This document shows, piece after piece, positions 23,975 to 31,538 of a stretch of DNA of 34,748 nt. The translations under genes and the position numbers were made by a program. The stretch comes from Marinobacter sp. (GTDB lineage: Bacteria; Pseudomonadota; Gammaproteobacteria; Pseudomonadales; Oleiphilaceae), in the NCBI GenBank assembly GCA_029264995.1, contig JAJUKC010000023.1, forward strand, positions 1-34,748. Direction: 5' to 3'. Numbering within the stretch: position 1 is the stretch's first letter; every line of letters starts with the position of its first letter. The notes under the pieces were generated by a model. It searched no databases. It was not told where the DNA came from and saw only the letters and a program-made list of their open reading frames with translations.

Positions 23975-24709
23975 ATGAATAAAAAACTATTGATCGCCAG
24001 CGCAGCCGTGGCCCTGTTTGCCGCCGGCTCTGTACAGGCAGCGACGATTCAGCTGACCAGCGTTAGCGGAATCTGGACTGCCACCAATCCCGGAGGCCCT
24101 GCCGTATCCGGTGGTGGAACCAATGAAATCCGCTGGGGAACACCGGCCATTTTCGGCGGACAGAAGAGCGGATATCGTTTCGACGGCTCAGCGCCCCCAG
24201 CCGTCAACGTCAATGAGAACGTTGACTTCAACCTGGGTACCTTCACCCACTACAACTGGCCCATCTTCGAACCGTCACTGAATACTGCCCAACTGACCGT
24301 CGAAACCAACCTGACCATCGACGGAATGGCAGAAACCGTGTATTCCGTATTCGAGTTCGAACATTGGGAAACACCCAACAATGAGCAGCCCTGTGCAGAC
24401 GGCGGCACCAATGGTGTCGGCGTTAACGAGAATGGCTGCGCAGACAGAGTGACCTTTGCGCTCAACGTCGGCGCCTCGGATTCCTTCCTGATTGATGGTG
24501 TTAACTACTTTGTAGATATTTCAGGTTTCTTCTACAGCGGTGCACTGGCCAGTGAATTTTGGACCATGGAGCGGATGGACAATGAGGCCACACTCAAAGG
24601 TGTCATCACCTCCCGCCCGGTTTCCGTACCGGAACCCTCTACCCTCGCCTTGCTGGGCCTGGGCCTGCTGGGATTTGGTGTGAGGAAGCGGATGGCTAAG
24701 GCTGCTTGA
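23975..24709 (+). CDS. THxN family PEP-CTERM exported protein
   Basis: A 244-residue secreted protein. Signal peptide about 1-22 (KLLIASAAVALFAAGSVQA, cleavage before ATIQ); a beta-rich body containing the THYN motif in NLGTFTHYNWPIF (about 84-96) that defines the THxN group; and a C-terminal sorting tail VPEPSTLALLGLGLLGFGV followed by the basic RKRMAKAA. The PEP motif, membrane helix and Arg/Lys end are the substrate signal of exosortase (XrtA/EpsH), which cleaves such proteins and links them to the outer surface, often with exopolysaccharide. No exosortase is in the window. The ATG at 23975 has GGGAG upstream; an in-frame GTG nine bases earlier is less likely. Upstream sequence suggests RpoN control. 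Confidence 0.93.
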   Translation: MNKKLLIASAAVALFAAGSVQAATIQLTSVSGIWTATNPGGPAVSGGGTNEIRWGTPAIFGGQKSGYRFDGSAPPAVNVNENVDFNLGTFTHYNWPIFEPSLNTAQLTVETNLTIDGMAETVYSVFEFEHWETPNNEQPCADGGTNGVGVNENGCADRVTFALNVGASDSFLIDGVNYFVDISGFFYSGALASEFWTMERMDNEATLKGVITSRPVSVPEPSTLALLGLGLLGFGVRKRMAKAA

Positions 24710-24728
24710 TAGCTACGCCAAAAATAAG

Positions 24729-24761
24729 AAGCCGCGGCTGGGAACAGGCGCGGTTTTTTTT
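24729..24761 (+). terminator. Rho-independent terminator after the PEP-CTERM gene
   Basis: CCGCG (24732-24736) pairs with CGCGG (24749-24753), extendable by AAG/TTT with one G-T pair, then eight T (24754-24761). On the minus strand the stem is followed by TTCTTATTTTT, so it may also end tRNA readthrough. Confidence 0.75.
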
Positions 24762-24818
24762 ATTTCCGGAACGCCGAGAAATCTGTTGCCGAAGATCACG
24801 TTTTTGGCCAAATAAGAA

Positions 24819-24906
24819 TGGTGCCCGGAGCCGGAATCGAACCGGCACGGCCTTGCGGCCGAGAGATTTTAAGTCTCTTGTGTCTACCAATTTCACCATC
24901 CGGGCA
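24819..24906 (-). tRNA. tRNA-Leu (anticodon UAA)
   Basis: The minus strand starts TGCCCGGA and ends TCCGGGCA-CCA: a 7-bp acceptor stem, discriminator A and encoded CCA (24821-24819). The anticodon stem-loop is AGAGA-CTTAAAA-TCTCT, giving anticodon TAA, which reads UUA/UUG. The variable arm is long (CGGCCGCAAGGCCG), as required for tRNA-Leu, and the T-loop GGTTCGATTCC is standard. Confidence 0.97.
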
Positions 24907-24933
24907 TCGGAGGGGAGATTCTTGAAGGGCAGG

Positions 24934-24962
24934 ATTGTATAAGGGCCGGTGGCGTAACGCAA
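24934..24962 (-). promoter_or_regulatory. sigma70 promoter of tRNA-Leu
   Basis: On the minus strand TTGCGT (24962-24957), 17-nt spacer and TACAAT (24939-24934) precede the tRNA by 27 nt. The bases after the -10 are C-rich, as in stringently controlled stable-RNA promoters. Confidence 0.65.
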
Positions 24963-24994
24963 TTCTGTTTCCCAACCGCTCTTCAATACGTTTT

Positions 24995-25624
24995 CTATGC
25001 CGCCACCGGCTTGATCGCCCTGCCCTTGTAGATGTAACCCGCGATTTTGGGCGCTTTGGGGATGTAGAGGTTTTCCAGCTCCTGGATTTCGAAGCCCGCT
25101 TCTTTGATCAGGTCCGCTATATGGCGATTCAGGTGGCAACCACCGGCCAGTTTGCGCCAACCGGGTGTGATGCGATGCTGCCATTTGCGGGTGGCGTAGT
25201 GGGGGGATTCGCCGTGTTCCAGGAACAACAGGTTACCGCCCGGCCGGAGTACCCGTTTCATTTGCTGAAGGGCGGCGTGCCAGTCCGGGATGGTGCATAG
25301 GGTGAAGGTCAGCAGCACGGTGTCCACACTGTTGTCTTCCAACGGTATTTTCTCCCCCGGCAGGTCCAGCCATTCCACTTTTATGGGCGAACGTTGCAGG
25401 TTGGGTAGCGCTTTTCTGCGCATGCCCTCGGAGGGTTCCAGTCCGTACACCAGTTCAACTTGGTCCTGGTTGTAGAACTCCAGATTGATGCCAGAGCCCA
25501 TGCCCACTTCCAGTACACGGCCCCTGGCCTGCGGAACCACCTGGCTGCGCAGCTTCATCACCTGGCCCATAGAACAGGCCTTGTCTATGATGTGGGGGAG
25601 AATTCGTTCCTCGTAAAAGCTCAT
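24995..25624 (-). CDS. Class I SAM-dependent methyltransferase (UbiE/Methyltransf_11-like)
   Basis: A 209-residue Rossmann-type methyltransferase. The SAM-binding motif I is RVLEVGMGSGINLEFY (about 36-51), the acidic end of strand 2 is VYGLEPSEGM, motif II/post-II is SVDTVLLTFTLCTIPD, and motif III is VLRPGGNLLFLEHG. A C-terminal segment GWRKLAGGCHLNRHIADLI is typical of small phospholipid or quinone-type methyltransferases. The substrate is not predictable. I start it at ATG 25624 (GGTGAG upstream); an ATG at 25636 adds MVSQ and would overlap the putative Anr/FNR site region. It is divergent from cydA. Confidence 0.85.
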   Translation of the reverse strand: MSFYEERILPHIIDKACSMGQVMKLRSQVVPQARGRVLEVGMGSGINLEFYNQDQVELVYGLEPSEGMRRKALPNLQRSPIKVEWLDLPGEKIPLEDNSVDTVLLTFTLCTIPDWHAALQQMKRVLRPGGNLLFLEHGESPHYATRKWQHRITPGWRKLAGGCHLNRHIADLIKEAGFEIQELENLYIPKAPKIAGYIYKGRAIKPVAA

Positions 25625-25638
25625 CTGGCTCACCATAA

Positions 25639-25652
25639 TTGTTTTATATCAA
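25639..25652 (+). promoter_or_regulatory. Candidate Anr/FNR box upstream of the cyd operon
   Basis: TTGTTTTATATCAA matches TTGAT-N4-ATCAA at 9 of 10 positions. A TATCGA at 25672-25677 would be a -10 for a class II start near 25685, about 42 nt from the box centre. It also sits just upstream of the divergent methyltransferase start, so it could control either gene. Confidence 0.5.
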
Positions 25653-25681
25653 GGGGTGCGACAAACTGCCCTATCGAAATC

Positions 25682-25700
25682 TGCTACGATTTGCGTAGCA
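25682..25700. repeat. Palindrome in the cyd leader region
   Basis: TGCTACG (25682-25688) and CGTAGCA (25694-25700) form a perfect inverted repeat with a 5-nt centre, at the predicted start of cyd transcription. It could be an operator or a short RNA hairpin. Confidence 0.4.
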
Positions 25701-25755
25701 TCATAAATATCTGCCGGTAATAACAACATAACAATATCAACTATGGCAGCGGCTG

Positions 25756-25775
25756 AACGGGTTCGCTGACCCGTT
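25756..25775 (+). other. Hairpin in the cydA 5' leader
   Basis: AACGGGT (25756-25762) and ACCCGTT (25769-25775) form a 7-bp stem with a 6-nt loop, 33 nt before the cydA ATG and followed by TGTTATG. The T-run is too short for a normal terminator. Confidence 0.4.
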
Positions 25776-25808
25776 TGTTATGACTTGTGCGAGTTACCGG
25801 AGGTTCCT

Positions 25809-27248
25809 ATGGAACTTGATCCTCTTATCCTATCGCGAATCCAGTTCGCGTTTGTGGTGTCATTTCACGCCATTTTTCCGGTGTTTACCATCGGGCTTGC
25901 CTCCTACATTGCGGTACTTGAGGGCCTGGCCTTCAAAACCCGTAATCCGGTGTGGACCAAACTGTCGACCTTCTGGACCAAGGTATTCGCCGTGGTCTTC
26001 GGCATGGGCGTGGTCTCGGGCATTGTGATGTCATTCCAGTTCGGTACCAACTGGAGTGCCTTCTCTCAGGCGTCGGCCAACTTCCTGGGCCCCATCCTGA
26101 GCTATGAGGTGATCACTGCGTTCTTCCTGGAGGCGGCATTCCTGGGGGTGCTGCTGTTTGGTCGCGACAAGGTGCCCGCCGGGGTTCATCTATTCGCCGC
26201 TATCATGGTGGCCACCGGCACCTTTATCTCGTCCTTCTGGATTCTGGCAGCCAACAGCTGGATGCAGACACCGGCCGGCGTCGAGTTCCGTGAGGGCGTG
26301 TTCCATGTGGTGTCCTGGAGTGAGGCGATCTTCAACCCGTCCTTCCCGTACCGCTTTATGCACATGGCCCTGGCGTCTTTCCTCACCGGTGGATTTGTGG
26401 TGGCGGGGGTCAGCGCCTGGTACCTGTTGCGGGGGCGTGAGGTAGAAGCCAATCGCAAGGCGCTTTCCATGTGCCTGTGGTTGCTGCTGTTCATTGCCCC
26501 GGCTCAGGCGGTTGTGGGCGACTTCCACGGCCTGAACACTCTGGAGCACCAGCCCGCCAAGGTCGCGGCAATGGAAGGCAACTGGGAAACCTCCCGCAAT
26601 GTGCCGCTGTTGCTATTCGCCATTCCCGACCAGGAAAACCAGACCAACCATTTCGAGATTGGCATTCCCAGCCTGGCCAGCCTGATTCTTACCCACGAAT
26701 GGGACGGTGAAGTGCCGGGCCTGAATGAAGTGGCGGTCGAAGAGCAACCACCAGTGGCGATTGTGTTCTGGTCCTTCCGGATTATGGTCGGTATTGGTGT
26801 GCTGATGATTCTGTTTGCGCTCGCAGGCCTGGTTCTGCGCGCTGGTGGCCGCCTCTACAAAACCCGTTGGTATCTGCAGGGGATGCGATTTATGAGTATT
26901 GCGCCGTTCTTTGCCGTGCTCACCGGCTGGTTTGTGACTGAGGTGGGCCGGGCACCCTGGCTGGTTTACGGCATGATGACCCAGGCCGAATCGGTAACAC
27001 CTTCGCTTACCGGTGGCATGGCGCTGTTCACGTTGATCGGCTATATCGTTGTCTATGCCCTGGTGTTCAGTGCCGGCGTGTATTACCTCATGCGGGTTCT
27101 TTACGTTGGTCTTGAAGATGCTGACGATGAGGAGCACGCCTCTGATCGCCCTGCCCGTCCGCTCTCTGCGGCCCATGTGCCGTTCGAGATTGAATCCGGC
27201 TCACACGGCGTTCATCAGGCAAAACCGGCTAACGAAGGAGGGCACTGA
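25809..27248 (+). CDS. cydA: Cytochrome bd-type quinol oxidase subunit I (CioA-like)
   Basis: A 479-residue membrane protein that, with CydB, oxidises ubiquinol and reduces O2 to water with high affinity. The N-terminal MELDPLILSRIQFAFVVSFH carries heme b595 ligand His20. GDFHGLNTLEHQPAKVAAME and GNWETSR are the conserved periplasmic segment, and GWFVTEVGRAPW is the quinol-site motif, here with Ala where Gln is usual (GRQPW). The length (no long Q-loop insertion) fits the cyanide-insensitive CIO group. The ATG at 25809 has GGAGG five bases upstream; an in-frame TTG 24 bases earlier has none. First of four genes; two bases separate it from cydB. An Anr/FNR-like box upstream suggests oxygen control. 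Confidence 0.95.
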   Translation: MELDPLILSRIQFAFVVSFHAIFPVFTIGLASYIAVLEGLAFKTRNPVWTKLSTFWTKVFAVVFGMGVVSGIVMSFQFGTNWSAFSQASANFLGPILSYEVITAFFLEAAFLGVLLFGRDKVPAGVHLFAAIMVATGTFISSFWILAANSWMQTPAGVEFREGVFHVVSWSEAIFNPSFPYRFMHMALASFLTGGFVVAGVSAWYLLRGREVEANRKALSMCLWLLLFIAPAQAVVGDFHGLNTLEHQPAKVAAMEGNWETSRNVPLLLFAIPDQENQTNHFEIGIPSLASLILTHEWDGEVPGLNEVAVEEQPPVAIVFWSFRIMVGIGVLMILFALAGLVLRAGGRLYKTRWYLQGMRFMSIAPFFAVLTGWFVTEVGRAPWLVYGMMTQAESVTPSLTGGMALFTLIGYIVVYALVFSAGVYYLMRVLYVGLEDADDEEHASDRPARPLSAAHVPFEIESGSHGVHQAKPANEGGH

Positions 27249-27250
27249 CC

Positions 27251-28252
27251 ATGGAACTGTTTGATCTCGCCCTCATCTGGGCATTTATTATCGGCTTCGG
27301 CATCATCATGTATGTGTTGATGGACGGCTTCGACCTGGGCGTGGGCATCCTGTTCCCGTTCGCTCCCTCGGAAGAGGACCGGGACACCATGATGAACTCG
27401 GTGGCCCCGGTCTGGGACGGCAACGAAACCTGGCTGGTGCTGGGCGGAGCCGGCCTGTTGGCCGCCTTCCCGATGGTGTATTCCATCTTCCTGCCGGCAC
27501 TCTACATTGGTGTGTTCCTGCTGCTGGCAGGGCTCATCTTCCGGGGTGTGGCGTTTGAATTCCGATTCAAGGCTCGTACCTCAAGGTACCTGTGGAACTG
27601 GTCGTTTGCCGGTGGCTCTACCATTGCCGCATTCGCTCAGGGTGCTGTGGTCGGGGCTTACATCCAGGGTTTCAATACCGTGAATGACGCCTACGTTGGC
27701 GGCGCGCTGGACTGGCTGACCCCGTTCACCGTGCTGACAGGCCTGGGGATGCTGGCCGGTTATGCCCTGCTGGGGTCCACCTGGCTGATCATGAAAACCG
27801 AAGGTCGTCTGCAGGAGTGGGCCTACCGGGTAAGCGCACCTCTGCTGATTGCCGTGCTGGTAGTGTTCGGCATTATCAGCGTATGGACGCCCTTTGTTGA
27901 CGACATGGTGCGGGAGCGCTGGTTCTCCAATCTGAGTGTTATCTGGATTCTGCCGGCCCTGACCCTGCTGTGTGCCTTCCAGATCTGGCGTTCGGTACGC
28001 AACCGGTTTGAAGGCATGCCGTTCGTGGCCACCATGGGTCTGTTCATCACCACCTACCTCGGGCTTGTGGTGAGCAAGTGGCCGTATGTGGTTCCGCCCA
28101 ACTACACCCTGTGGGATGCGGCTTCGGCCTATGAGTCCCAGTTGTTCCTGCTGCTCGGCCTGCTGTTCGTGATTCCTATCGTGCTGGCCTATACCGCCTG
28201 GACCTACTGGGTATTCCGCGGCAAGGTTCGTGCGGGCGAGGGGTACCACTAA
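27251..28252 (+). CDS. cydB: Cytochrome bd-type quinol oxidase subunit II
   Basis: A 333-residue polytopic partner of CydA. Family segments are FIIGFGIIMYVLMDGFDLGVG (about 12-32), VWDGNETWLVLGGAGLLAAFP, FRGVAFEFRFK and, near the C-terminus, KWPYVVPPNYTLWDAAS. GGAGGG lies about ten bases upstream of the ATG, within the end of cydA. The stop codon is followed directly by the GTG start of cydD, with no gap. I see no cydX-like small subunit gene between or behind. Confidence 0.95.
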   Translation: MELFDLALIWAFIIGFGIIMYVLMDGFDLGVGILFPFAPSEEDRDTMMNSVAPVWDGNETWLVLGGAGLLAAFPMVYSIFLPALYIGVFLLLAGLIFRGVAFEFRFKARTSRYLWNWSFAGGSTIAAFAQGAVVGAYIQGFNTVNDAYVGGALDWLTPFTVLTGLGMLAGYALLGSTWLIMKTEGRLQEWAYRVSAPLLIAVLVVFGIISVWTPFVDDMVRERWFSNLSVIWILPALTLLCAFQIWRSVRNRFEGMPFVATMGLFITTYLGLVVSKWPYVVPPNYTLWDAASAYESQLFLLLGLLFVIPIVLAYTAWTYWVFRGKVRAGEGYH

Positions 28253-29926
28253 GTGGCAGATCCGGCCCGGTCAAAGGTCAGTAGCTGGCTATCGGGCCTG
28301 GCCCGCAATAGCCAGCGCTGGATTACCGCGACTGTTCTGGCCGGTGTTCTTGCCGGGCTGGCCACCATCGTACAAATGGTGTTGCTGGCCTGGCTGATTC
28401 ACCAGGGCGTGATCGAAAAAACGCCGGTTTCCGAACTCACGCCTGTATTTCTGGCCCTGCTTGCGGTTCTGGTGATTCGGGCCGCAGGCCAGGGCCTGCA
28501 AACCCGCTTCGCAGCCCGCTGCAGCGAACAGGTGCGGCGCGATGCCCGCCGGCAACTGCATCATCACTGGAAAGCCACCGGCCCGGTGAACCTGGCGGAT
28601 ACGTCTGCTGCGTCCCTGGCCCGGGAGTGGCTGGATCACGTGGAGGCGCTTCACGGCTATTTCGCGCGTTTTCTGCCGCAGATGACCCTGTCTGTGGTGA
28701 TTCCCCTGGCCATCCTGGTTCTGGTGTTCTGGCTGGACTGGCTGGCTGGCATTTTCCTGGTGCTTTCTGCCCCGCTGATTCCGCTGTTCATGGCGCTGGT
28801 GGGCATGGGCGCAGAAAAGCTGAACCAGCAGCATTTCGAAACGGTCAGCCGGTTGTCCGGCCAATTTCTGGATAAGGTTCGAGGGCTGACCACGCTTCAG
28901 CTGTTCGGGCAAACCGAAGCGGCGAGCAGCACGCTGGAAGCCCGTTCTGACCAGTACCGCAAGATCACCATGAAAACCCTGAAAGTGGCATTTTTGTCAT
29001 CAGCGGTACTCGAATTTTTCGCCTCTGTGGCGATTGCGGTATTGGCGATCTATATCGGCTTCGGATTGCTGGGTTATATCGAATTTGGCCCCAGCGACGA
29101 ACTCACGCTGTTCAGCGGATTACTTATCCTGCTGCTGGCCCCGGAGTTCTTTCAGCCCTTGCGCACGCTATCCCAGCACTATCACGACCGGGCAGCCGCC
29201 CTGGGGGCCGGTGCCGAGATTCTGGCCCGGCTGGAACAGTCTGTCGACAACGCAGAGCCGATCCGGCCAGACAACAGCATTAGCAATCAAGGCATTCAGA
29301 TCTCCGGGGTCACGCTCCGTTACGGCGAGGGCCCGGTCATCTTCGATAACCTGGATATCCGCATCAAGGCCGGTCAGGTGATCGCCCTTACCGGCCCCTC
29401 TGGTGGAGGCAAATCGACCCTTTTGCATCTGCTGGCTGGCTTTATTCAGCCAGAGGCAGGGGCTGTGTCAGTATTCGGCAAGGCTCCCGGCAATCAGCCG
29501 TTCGGATGGCTTGGCCAGCGGGGCTTCTGGATTCAGGGCACCTGGGCCGAAAACCTTCGGCTAACCACCCCCGATGCGACGGATATTGCCATCGACTATG
29601 CATTACGACAGGTGGGCCTGGGTGAGTTGGTGGACAGCCGGGCTGACGGCATTCACAGCCGCATTGCCGAGGATGGTCTGGGGCTGTCCGGTGGTCAGGC
29701 CCGCCGTTTAAGCCTGGCCCGTATCTTCCTGGCGGACTATACCCTGATTCTACTGGATGAACCGACGGCCGGGCTGGATGCCACCAGCGAGCTGTTCATT
29801 CTGCAGGCCCTGCATAGACTCAGCGAATCCGGAAAAACACTGGTGTTCTCCACCCATCATCAGGCGCTGCTGACATTGGCAGACCGCGTATTGATCGTAA
29901 ATGACGGCGAGGTGCGCGATGCCTGA
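28253..29926 (+). CDS. cydD: Thiol reductant ABC exporter subunit CydD
   Basis: A 557-residue ABC half-transporter. CydDC moves cysteine/glutathione-type reductant across the inner membrane and is needed for bd oxidase assembly. Six membrane helices span about 20-330; the ATPase has Walker A GPSGGGKST (about 381-389), signature LSGGQARR (about 478) and Walker B LILLDEPTAGLD (about 497). The GTG start at 28253 adjoins the cydB stop codon, so translation is probably coupled. Its 3' end overlaps cydC by 8 bases. The order cydABDC on one strand places oxidase and assembly factor in a single operon. Confidence 0.92.
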   Translation: MADPARSKVSSWLSGLARNSQRWITATVLAGVLAGLATIVQMVLLAWLIHQGVIEKTPVSELTPVFLALLAVLVIRAAGQGLQTRFAARCSEQVRRDARRQLHHHWKATGPVNLADTSAASLAREWLDHVEALHGYFARFLPQMTLSVVIPLAILVLVFWLDWLAGIFLVLSAPLIPLFMALVGMGAEKLNQQHFETVSRLSGQFLDKVRGLTTLQLFGQTEAASSTLEARSDQYRKITMKTLKVAFLSSAVLEFFASVAIAVLAIYIGFGLLGYIEFGPSDELTLFSGLLILLLAPEFFQPLRTLSQHYHDRAAALGAGAEILARLEQSVDNAEPIRPDNSISNQGIQISGVTLRYGEGPVIFDNLDIRIKAGQVIALTGPSGGGKSTLLHLLAGFIQPEAGAVSVFGKAPGNQPFGWLGQRGFWIQGTWAENLRLTTPDATDIAIDYALRQVGLGELVDSRADGIHSRIAEDGLGLSGGQARRLSLARIFLADYTLILLDEPTAGLDATSELFILQALHRLSESGKTLVFSTHHQALLTLADRVLIVNDGEVRDA

Positions 29927-31538
29927 ACTGAAGCCCTGGCTGGCGCTGATTTTCCGTCGCAAAGGTCGCCTTACGGTTGGTGCCGGGTTGCTACTGGGCA
30001 CCCTGCTTTCCGGTATCGGTCTGCTAGCTTTGTCTGGCTGGTTTCTGACCGAAACCGCGCTGGTTGGCCTGTTGCTGGCCGCGGGGATACAGGCCTACAT
30101 CAATCTTTATGTGCCGGGCGGTGGTATCCGTTTTTTTGCGGTGTCCCGAACGGTGTTCCGGTATCTGGAACGCGTGTACAACCACAACACGGTACTGCAG
30201 CTACTCACCGATATTCGGGTGGCCCTGTTTGACCGATTGGCGGCCCGGCCACGAACAGAGCGCAGTTACCGTTCCGGCGCGCAGTGGCTTTCCCGGCTCA
30301 CAGCCGATGTCGATGCGCTGGACACGCTTTATCTCAGACTGATTGCCCCCGCCGCCCTGGCAGCCGTGGTTACCTTACTGCTTGCCGCAATGGCGTGGTT
30401 GCTGTTTGATGGTGTTGTGGCGGTGATTCTGCTGGTGATTCTGTCACTTTCGTTCCTCCTGTCCACCTGGCTGGTGTATCTGCGCACCTGCACAGCCTCC
30501 GGGCAGTTGAGCGATCAGCAGGAGAGCCTGCGGGGCGAACTGGTTGAGCATCTTGAAGGCTTTGCGGAACTTACCGCCGCTGGCCGGACGGGTAAGCACA
30601 CGGCCCGGCTGATGCGTCGAAGCGTAGAACTTTCCAGGGATCAGGCCCGGATCGACAGCCGAACCGGCTGGCATCAGGCTGGCTCTCATCTGCTGATCAA
30701 TGTCGCGGCGGTGTCAGCCTTGTGGCTGGGTTTTCACCTGTTTCAGGAAGGTGCTCTGAGCGGTCCGGTACTGGTACTTCTGCCCATTGCCCTGCTGGGC
30801 CTGGCCGAAGTCTACGCCATGCTGCCGGATGCCTTTGGCAAGCTGGGGGCGACTCGCTCTGCCGCGCAGCGCCTGAACTCCGACCATGGTCTGGAAACGG
30901 CCGCGGCATCAACCGCTAACCCTGCTGGCGAACTGCCGGAGGGCTTCTCTCTTCAGGCCAGCGATATCACCGTGGGTTACCCGGGGTACTCGCCCTTACT
31001 CAGTCACTTCACGCTGACGCTTCGCCCGGGCGACACCGTGGGTATCGTTGGCGTCTCCGGCAGTGGCAAATCCACCCTGGCAGATACCCTGGCCGGGCTG
31101 GCAGAACCATGCCGAGGGCAACGTCATTCCCTGCCCTGCGCCTACCTCACGCAAGCGACCGTGGTGTTTGAAGACACCGTGAAAGCGAACCTTCAGTTGG
31201 CGAACCCCGACGCCGGGGACGGTGATATGTGGCGGGTACTGGAGATAGTCGAACTGGCGGAACGGTTCGCCCAGGACGCTGAAGGATTGGGTACCTGGCT
31301 GGGCAGCGCCGGCAACCGTTTATCTGGCGGGGAGGCCCGGCGCCTGGTGCTGGCCAGGGTGTTACTGAGTCAGGCACCCGTAGTGATTCTGGATGAGCCT
31401 TTCACCGGTGTGGACGAGGCAACCCGAACACGGATTTCGCCCCAGATCAGCCGTTGGCTACAGGGGCGGACCGTGGTTTGTCTCGGGCACGGGCCGGAAG
31501 CCCTGCTGGCCTCCGACCGTATTCTGCACCTGGGTTGA
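29919..31538 (+). CDS. cydC: Thiol reductant ABC exporter subunit CydC
   Basis: A 539-residue ABC half-transporter that pairs with CydD. Membrane domain about 15-300, containing ALSGWFLTETAL and the CydC-like segment GIRFFAVSRTVFRYLERVYNH (about 73-93). The ATPase has Walker A GVSGSGKST (about 378), signature LSGGEARR (about 468) and Walker B VVILDEPFTGVD (about 488). The ATG at 29919 is preceded by GCGAGG and overlaps the cydD stop region by 8 bases. The stop codon is directly followed by the 3' end of the opposite-strand reductase gene, with no terminator. Confidence 0.92.
   Translation: MPELKPWLALIFRRKGRLTVGAGLLLGTLLSGIGLLALSGWFLTETALVGLLLAAGIQAYINLYVPGGGIRFFAVSRTVFRYLERVYNHNTVLQLLTDIRVALFDRLAARPRTERSYRSGAQWLSRLTADVDALDTLYLRLIAPAALAAVVTLLLAAMAWLLFDGVVAVILLVILSLSFLLSTWLVYLRTCTASGQLSDQQESLRGELVEHLEGFAELTAAGRTGKHTARLMRRSVELSRDQARIDSRTGWHQAGSHLLINVAAVSALWLGFHLFQEGALSGPVLVLLPIALLGLAEVYAMLPDAFGKLGATRSAAQRLNSDHGLETAAASTANPAGELPEGFSLQASDITVGYPGYSPLLSHFTLTLRPGDTVGIVGVSGSGKSTLADTLAGLAEPCRGQRHSLPCAYLTQATVVFEDTVKANLQLANPDAGDGDMWRVLEIVELAERFAQDAEGLGTWLGSAGNRLSGGEARRLVLARVLLSQAPVVILDEPFTGVDEATRTRISPQISRWLQGRTVVCLGHGPEALLASDRILHLG

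Noticed and set aside
24819..24906. tRNA-Leu as an integration site for a mobile island
   Set aside because: No integrase, no direct repeat of the tRNA 3' end and no change in coding style on either side.
25756..25780. Intrinsic terminator or attenuator before cydA
   Set aside because: The stem is only 7 bp and is followed by TGTTATG, not by a run of T. Kept only as a leader hairpin.
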